Origin: Oscillospiraceae bacterium
GTDB taxonomy: Bacteria; Bacillota; Clostridia; Oscillospirales; Ruminococcaceae
Reading direction: 5' to 3'
NCBI GenBank assembly: GCA_019420135.1
Contig: JAHZHS010000086.1
Coordinates: 1 to 8,818 of the forward strand
DNA length: 8,818 bases
Part shown: piece after piece, positions 6,711 to 8,818 of the stretch
Numbering within the stretch: the first letter of the stretch is position 1
How the letters are laid out: the number at the start of each line of letters is the position of its first letter
Notes under the pieces: generated by a model
Databases searched by the model: none
What the model saw: only the letters and a program-made list of their open reading frames with translations
What the model was told of the DNA's origin: nothing
Position numbers and translations under genes: made by a program

Positions 6711-8095
6711 CAGAACCCTCCGCAGGTGCGCGGGAAGGGCAGCACGTCGCGGATGTTGGGAATGCCGGTCACATACATGATCAGGCGCTCAAAGCCCAGA
6801 CCGTAGCCTGCGTGCTTGACGCTGCCGAAACGGCGCAGGTCAAGGTACCACTCGTAGTCGCTGCGGCGCATGCCCAGCTCGTCCATGCGGGCGGTGAGCA
6901 CGTCCAGGCGCTCCTCACGCTGGGAGCCGCCGATCAGCTCGCCGATGCCGGGCACCAGCATGTCGGCAGCGGCAACGGTCTTGCCGTCATCGTTCATGCG
7001 CATATAGAAGCTCTTGATCTCCTTGGGGTAGTCGGTGACGAACACCGGCTTGTGGAAGACCTGCTCGGTGAGATAGCGCTCGTGCTCGGTCTGAATGTCG
7101 GTGCCCCAGTCCACCTTGTACTGGAACTTGTCGTTGTTCTTTTTCAGGATCTCCACCGCGTCGGTGTAGCTGATGCGGCCGAACTCGCTGCTCTCCACCA
7201 GCTGCAGGCGCTCCACCAGGCCCTTGTCGAAGAACTGGTTGAAGAAAGCCAGCTCATCGGGGCAGGTCTTGAGCAGATGGCGGATGACGTACTTGATCAT
7301 GGCCTCAGCGGTATCCATATAAGTGTTGAGGTCGGCAAAGGCCATCTCGGGCTCGATCATCCAGAACTCTGCCGCATGGCGGGGCGTGTAGCTCTCCTCG
7401 GCGCGGAAGGTGGGACCAAAGGTGTAAACCTTGCCCAGAGCCATGGCCATGGCCTCGGCTTCCAGCTGGCCGGAAACGGTCAGGTTGACCTGGCGCTTGA
7501 AGAAATCCTTGGTGTAATCCACCTTGCCGTCCTCGGTCTTGGGGACGTTGTTCAGGTCCAGGGTGGTCACCTGGAACATCTCGCCGGCACCCTCACAGTC
7601 GGAACCGGTGAAGATGGGTGTGTGCACATAGGTGAAGCCGTTTTCATGGAAGAAGCTGTGCAGGGCAAAGGCAGCCTCGCCGCGCACACGGAACGCCGCA
7701 TTGAAGGTGTTGGTGCGGGGACGCAGATGGGGCATAGTGCGCAGGTACTCCACGCTCATGCGCTTTTTCTGCAGGGGGTACTCGGGGCCGCAGGGGCCCA
7801 GCACCGTGATGGCGTCGGCGTTGATCTCGAAAGGCTGCTTGGCCTGGGGGGTCAGCACCAGACGGCCGGTCACCTCAAAGCTGGTGTACAGGCCGCTCTT
7901 GGCGATCTCGGCATAGTTGGCCAGCTTGGCGGCCTCAAAAACGATCTGGACGGGCTTGTAGCAGCTGCCGTCGGTCAGCGAGATGAAGCCGATGTTTTTG
8001 GAATCACGAACGGTCTTGGCCCAGCCGTACACCTTGACTTCGGTGCCGTCGGCAGGGGTCTGCTGGTAAAGGGATGCAATCTCAGTTCTTTCCAT
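6710..8095 (-). CDS. asnS: Asparaginyl-tRNA synthetase
   Basis: AsnRS charges tRNA-Asn with asparagine in the cytosol. It is a class II synthetase of the AspRS/AsnRS/LysRS subgroup and has 461 residues here, the expected length. The N-terminal OB fold that binds the anticodon begins with EVKVYGWAKTVRDSKNIGFISLTDGS (19-44). MPHLRPRTNTFNAAFRVR (121-138) is the usual entry to the catalytic domain. Motif 2 is FRAEES (230-235), followed by RHAAEFWMIEPEMAF, and motif 3 is GYGLGFERL (430-438), with the closing DVLPFPRTCGGF typical of AsnRS and not AspRS. The start is ATG 8095, with GAGGGAG (8105-8111) 9 nt upstream; a GTG at 8113 in frame overlaps that site and is rejected. It is the first gene of an asnS-mutY unit and has two promoters upstream. 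No T-box leader is visible, although some Firmicutes control asnS that way. Confidence 0.97.
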   Translation of the reverse strand: MERTEIASLYQQTPADGTEVKVYGWAKTVRDSKNIGFISLTDGSCYKPVQIVFEAAKLANYAEIAKSGLYTSFEVTGRLVLTPQAKQPFEINADAITVLGPCGPEYPLQKKRMSVEYLRTMPHLRPRTNTFNAAFRVRGEAAFALHSFFHENGFTYVHTPIFTGSDCEGAGEMFQVTTLDLNNVPKTEDGKVDYTKDFFKRQVNLTVSGQLEAEAMAMALGKVYTFGPTFRAEESYTPRHAAEFWMIEPEMAFADLNTYMDTAEAMIKYVIRHLLKTCPDELAFFNQFFDKGLVERLQLVESSEFGRISYTDAVEILKKNNDKFQYKVDWGTDIQTEHERYLTEQVFHKPVFVTDYPKEIKSFYMRMNDDGKTVAAADMLVPGIGELIGGSQREERLDVLTARMDELGMRRSDYEWYLDLRRFGSVKHAGYGLGFERLIMYVTGIPNIRDVLPFPRTCGGF

Positions 8096-8104
8096 TGTAG
8101 TCCA

Positions 8105-8111
8105 CTCCCTC
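8105..8111 (-). promoter_or_regulatory. Ribosome binding site of asnS
   Basis: Read on the - strand this is GAGGGAG, 9 nt before the ATG at 8095. It rules out the in-frame GTG at 8113, which lies upstream of it. Confidence 0.75.
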
Positions 8112-8117
8112 ACAGTC

Positions 8118-8145
8118 GGCGGTATCCTATTCCGGGAGTACCGCC
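8118..8145 (-). other. Hairpin in the short asnS leader
   Basis: On the - strand GGCGGTA (8145-8139) pairs with TACCGCC (8124-8118), and inside it TCC pairs with GGA across a 7-nt loop with one bulged C. It lies between the proximal promoter and the ribosome binding site, leaving the latter free. No T-run follows. It may protect the 5' end of the mRNA or be a small control structure; I cannot match it to a known riboswitch. Confidence 0.5.
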
Positions 8146-8157
8146 AGGTATTTTTTT

Positions 8158-8186
8158 ATTATATCCTGTTTTGTCGCGGTTGTAAA
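8158..8186 (-). promoter_or_regulatory. Proximal sigma-A promoter of asnS-mutY
   Basis: On the - strand the -35 box TTTACA (8186-8181) and -10 box TATAAT (8163-8158) are 17 bp apart, the same boxes and spacing as the ymfF promoter. Transcription would begin near 8151, giving a leader of about 55 nt, too short for a T-box. Confidence 0.8.
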
Positions 8187-8288
8187 TGATTTCCGCACGT
8201 CAAAGCGCTTGTTTGTCGCCGGCAGGGCAGGGAAAAGGCGCGGAGCTTTCTGCCGCAATGCCGCCGGAACCTGTTTCTGGATTCCTAT

Positions 8289-8317
8289 ATTATATGTGTT
8301 GTTCCCAAAGAGTGCAA
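8289..8317 (-). promoter_or_regulatory. Distal sigma-A type promoter upstream of asnS
   Basis: On the - strand TTGCAC (8317-8312) and TATAAT (8294-8289) are separated by 17 bp. It begins 10 bp after the spoIIP stop and reads toward asnS, which would give a leader of about 186 nt. The -35 box is less perfect than the proximal one, so it may be a second, differently used promoter. Confidence 0.6.
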
Positions 8318-8326
8318 GCCTGCGCC

Positions 8327-8818
8327 TCAGGCCACCCCGAACAGGGAGGCCAGAGCCCTGGCAGCATATTCTCCCGCGCGCAGAGCCTCGTCCAGTGTGT
8401 TGGCGTGGCCGCCGATCTCAATGAGCAGACTGCCGGTGGTAAGATCCTGATTGTAAAAGCGGTAGCCGCACAGCACCGGACGGGTCAGTCCGGGATAGAG
8501 CGTCTCCATCTCGGTCTCCCAGGCAGCGGCAAAGCCGAGGTTCTTCTCCCAGTCCGGCAGCACCACGGTGGAGCCGTTGTTGCAGCCAGCGATAATCATG
8601 ACCTGGGCGGTATCCTCGCCATTGATCTGTGTCAGCGGCTTGATGCGGGTGCCGTCCCGCTCGATGGCATCCCGGTGGACGTCGAGAATCACCTTGATGC
8701 TGGGATACAGTTCCAAATAGTTGCGGGCCGTTTCGGCGCTGCGGCCGTAGCTCTCGGTGTAGCTGGGGGAATCGTGCAGTGTTTCGTCGTGGAGGGTGTT
8801 GATGCCGGCCTCATTGAG
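8327..8818 (-). CDS. spoIIP: Stage II sporulation protein P, C-terminal part (5' end outside window)
   Basis: SpoIIP is the membrane-anchored peptidoglycan amidase/endopeptidase that works with SpoIID and SpoIIM to thin septal peptidoglycan and drive engulfment of the forespore. The window holds its last 163 residues; the reading frame stays open to the window edge, so the TTG at 8716 is internal and is not a start. Diagnostic segments are LHDETLHDSPSYTESYGRS (about 9-27 of the fragment), PSIKVILDVHRDA (39-51, with a conserved catalytic-domain His at 48), and GSLLIEIGGHANTLDEA (129-145, with the conserved Glu at 134). These fit the SpoIIP catalytic domain. The N-terminal membrane anchor and roughly 200 or more residues are missing. 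The protein ends directly at SLFGVA, and the next promoter begins 10 bp beyond the stop. Its presence suggests a spore former or a lineage that recently was one. Confidence 0.93.
   Translation of the reverse strand, partial: LNEAGINTLHDETLHDSPSYTESYGRSAETARNYLELYPSIKVILDVHRDAIERDGTRIKPLTQINGEDTAQVMIIAGCNNGSTVVLPDWEKNLGFAAAWETEMETLYPGLTRPVLCGYRFYNQDLTTGSLLIEIGGHANTLDEALRAGEYAARALASLFGVA

Larger units (their letters stand above)
8096..8326 (-). other. Non-coding region between spoIIP and asnS
   Basis: These 231 bp hold two - strand promoters, a leader hairpin and a ribosome binding site, listed separately. Between the promoters, about 8222-8264, there is a GC-rich stretch in which GGCG...CGG could pair with CCGCGCC before TTTTCCC on the - strand. 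This is a poor candidate for a spoIIP terminator or an attenuator of the distal transcript. I see no convincing small gene here. Confidence 0.45.

Noticed and set aside
6812..8185. Open frame of 457 codons on the + strand opposite asnS
   Set aside because: The - strand encodes AsnRS with all class II motifs. The antisense translation is low-complexity (Gly, Leu, His, Val, Gln) and has no family features.
8096..8300. T-box riboswitch before asnS
   Set aside because: I could not find the conserved T-box sequence or a terminator/antiterminator pair with a T-run; the proximal leader is also too short.
8209..8424. Small + strand open frame of 71 codons
   Set aside because: It overlaps the spoIIP 3' end and the asnS promoters, has no ribosome binding site, and its translation resembles no protein I know.
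1..8818. Mobile element, CRISPR array, tRNA or rRNA
   Set aside because: No transposase, recombinase, direct-repeat array, terminal inverted repeats or RNA gene signatures were seen on either strand.

Overview
The window looks like ordinary core chromosome from a GC-rich member of the Firmicutes, most likely a gut clostridium of the Oscillospiraceae/Ruminococcaceae type (inference). The reasons are a spoIIP homologue, the clostridial/bacillar pair of M16-like proteins YmfF and YmfH, strong AGGAGG-type ribosome binding sites, consensus sigma-A promoters, and high GC with GC-rich third codon positions throughout. I see no mobile element, CRISPR array, tRNA or rRNA, and no compositional break that would suggest an island.

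Layout. (1) Positions 1-659 hold the C-terminal two thirds of a zinc-type medium-chain alcohol dehydrogenase on the + strand, cut by the window edge. (2) A strong promoter (TTTACA-17-TATAAT, 719-747) and a hairpin-bearing leader open a compact + strand operon: ymfF (844-2121), ymfH (2118-3389), lgt (3478-4665) and folD (4646-5500). It ends at a 16-bp perfect intrinsic terminator (5531-5571). (3) On the - strand, converging on that terminator, lie mutY (5652-6710) and asnS (6710-8095). They overlap by one base (TGATG) and are transcribed asnS first, mutY second. (4) Upstream of asnS, 231 bp of non-coding DNA carries two good - strand promoters and a short leader hairpin. (5) The right edge (8327-8818) is the C-terminal part of spoIIP, also on the - strand and cut by the window end.

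How the genes relate. The + strand operon combines a probable M16 peptidase pair (one subunit with the zinc motif, one without), prediacylglyceryl transfer to lipoproteins, and one-carbon folate metabolism. They share transcription more obviously than a pathway. The asnS-mutY pair couples a translation enzyme to an oxidative-damage DNA glycosylase, probably only as a transcriptional arrangement.

I found no convincing new biological system. The points most worth a second look are a 13-bp perfect inverted repeat inside the early mutY coding sequence, a roughly 115-residue C-terminal extension on Lgt (acidic in its distal part) that runs over the folD start, two stacked promoters before asnS with no T-box visible, and a one-residue-longer spacing in the MutY iron-sulfur cysteine motif.
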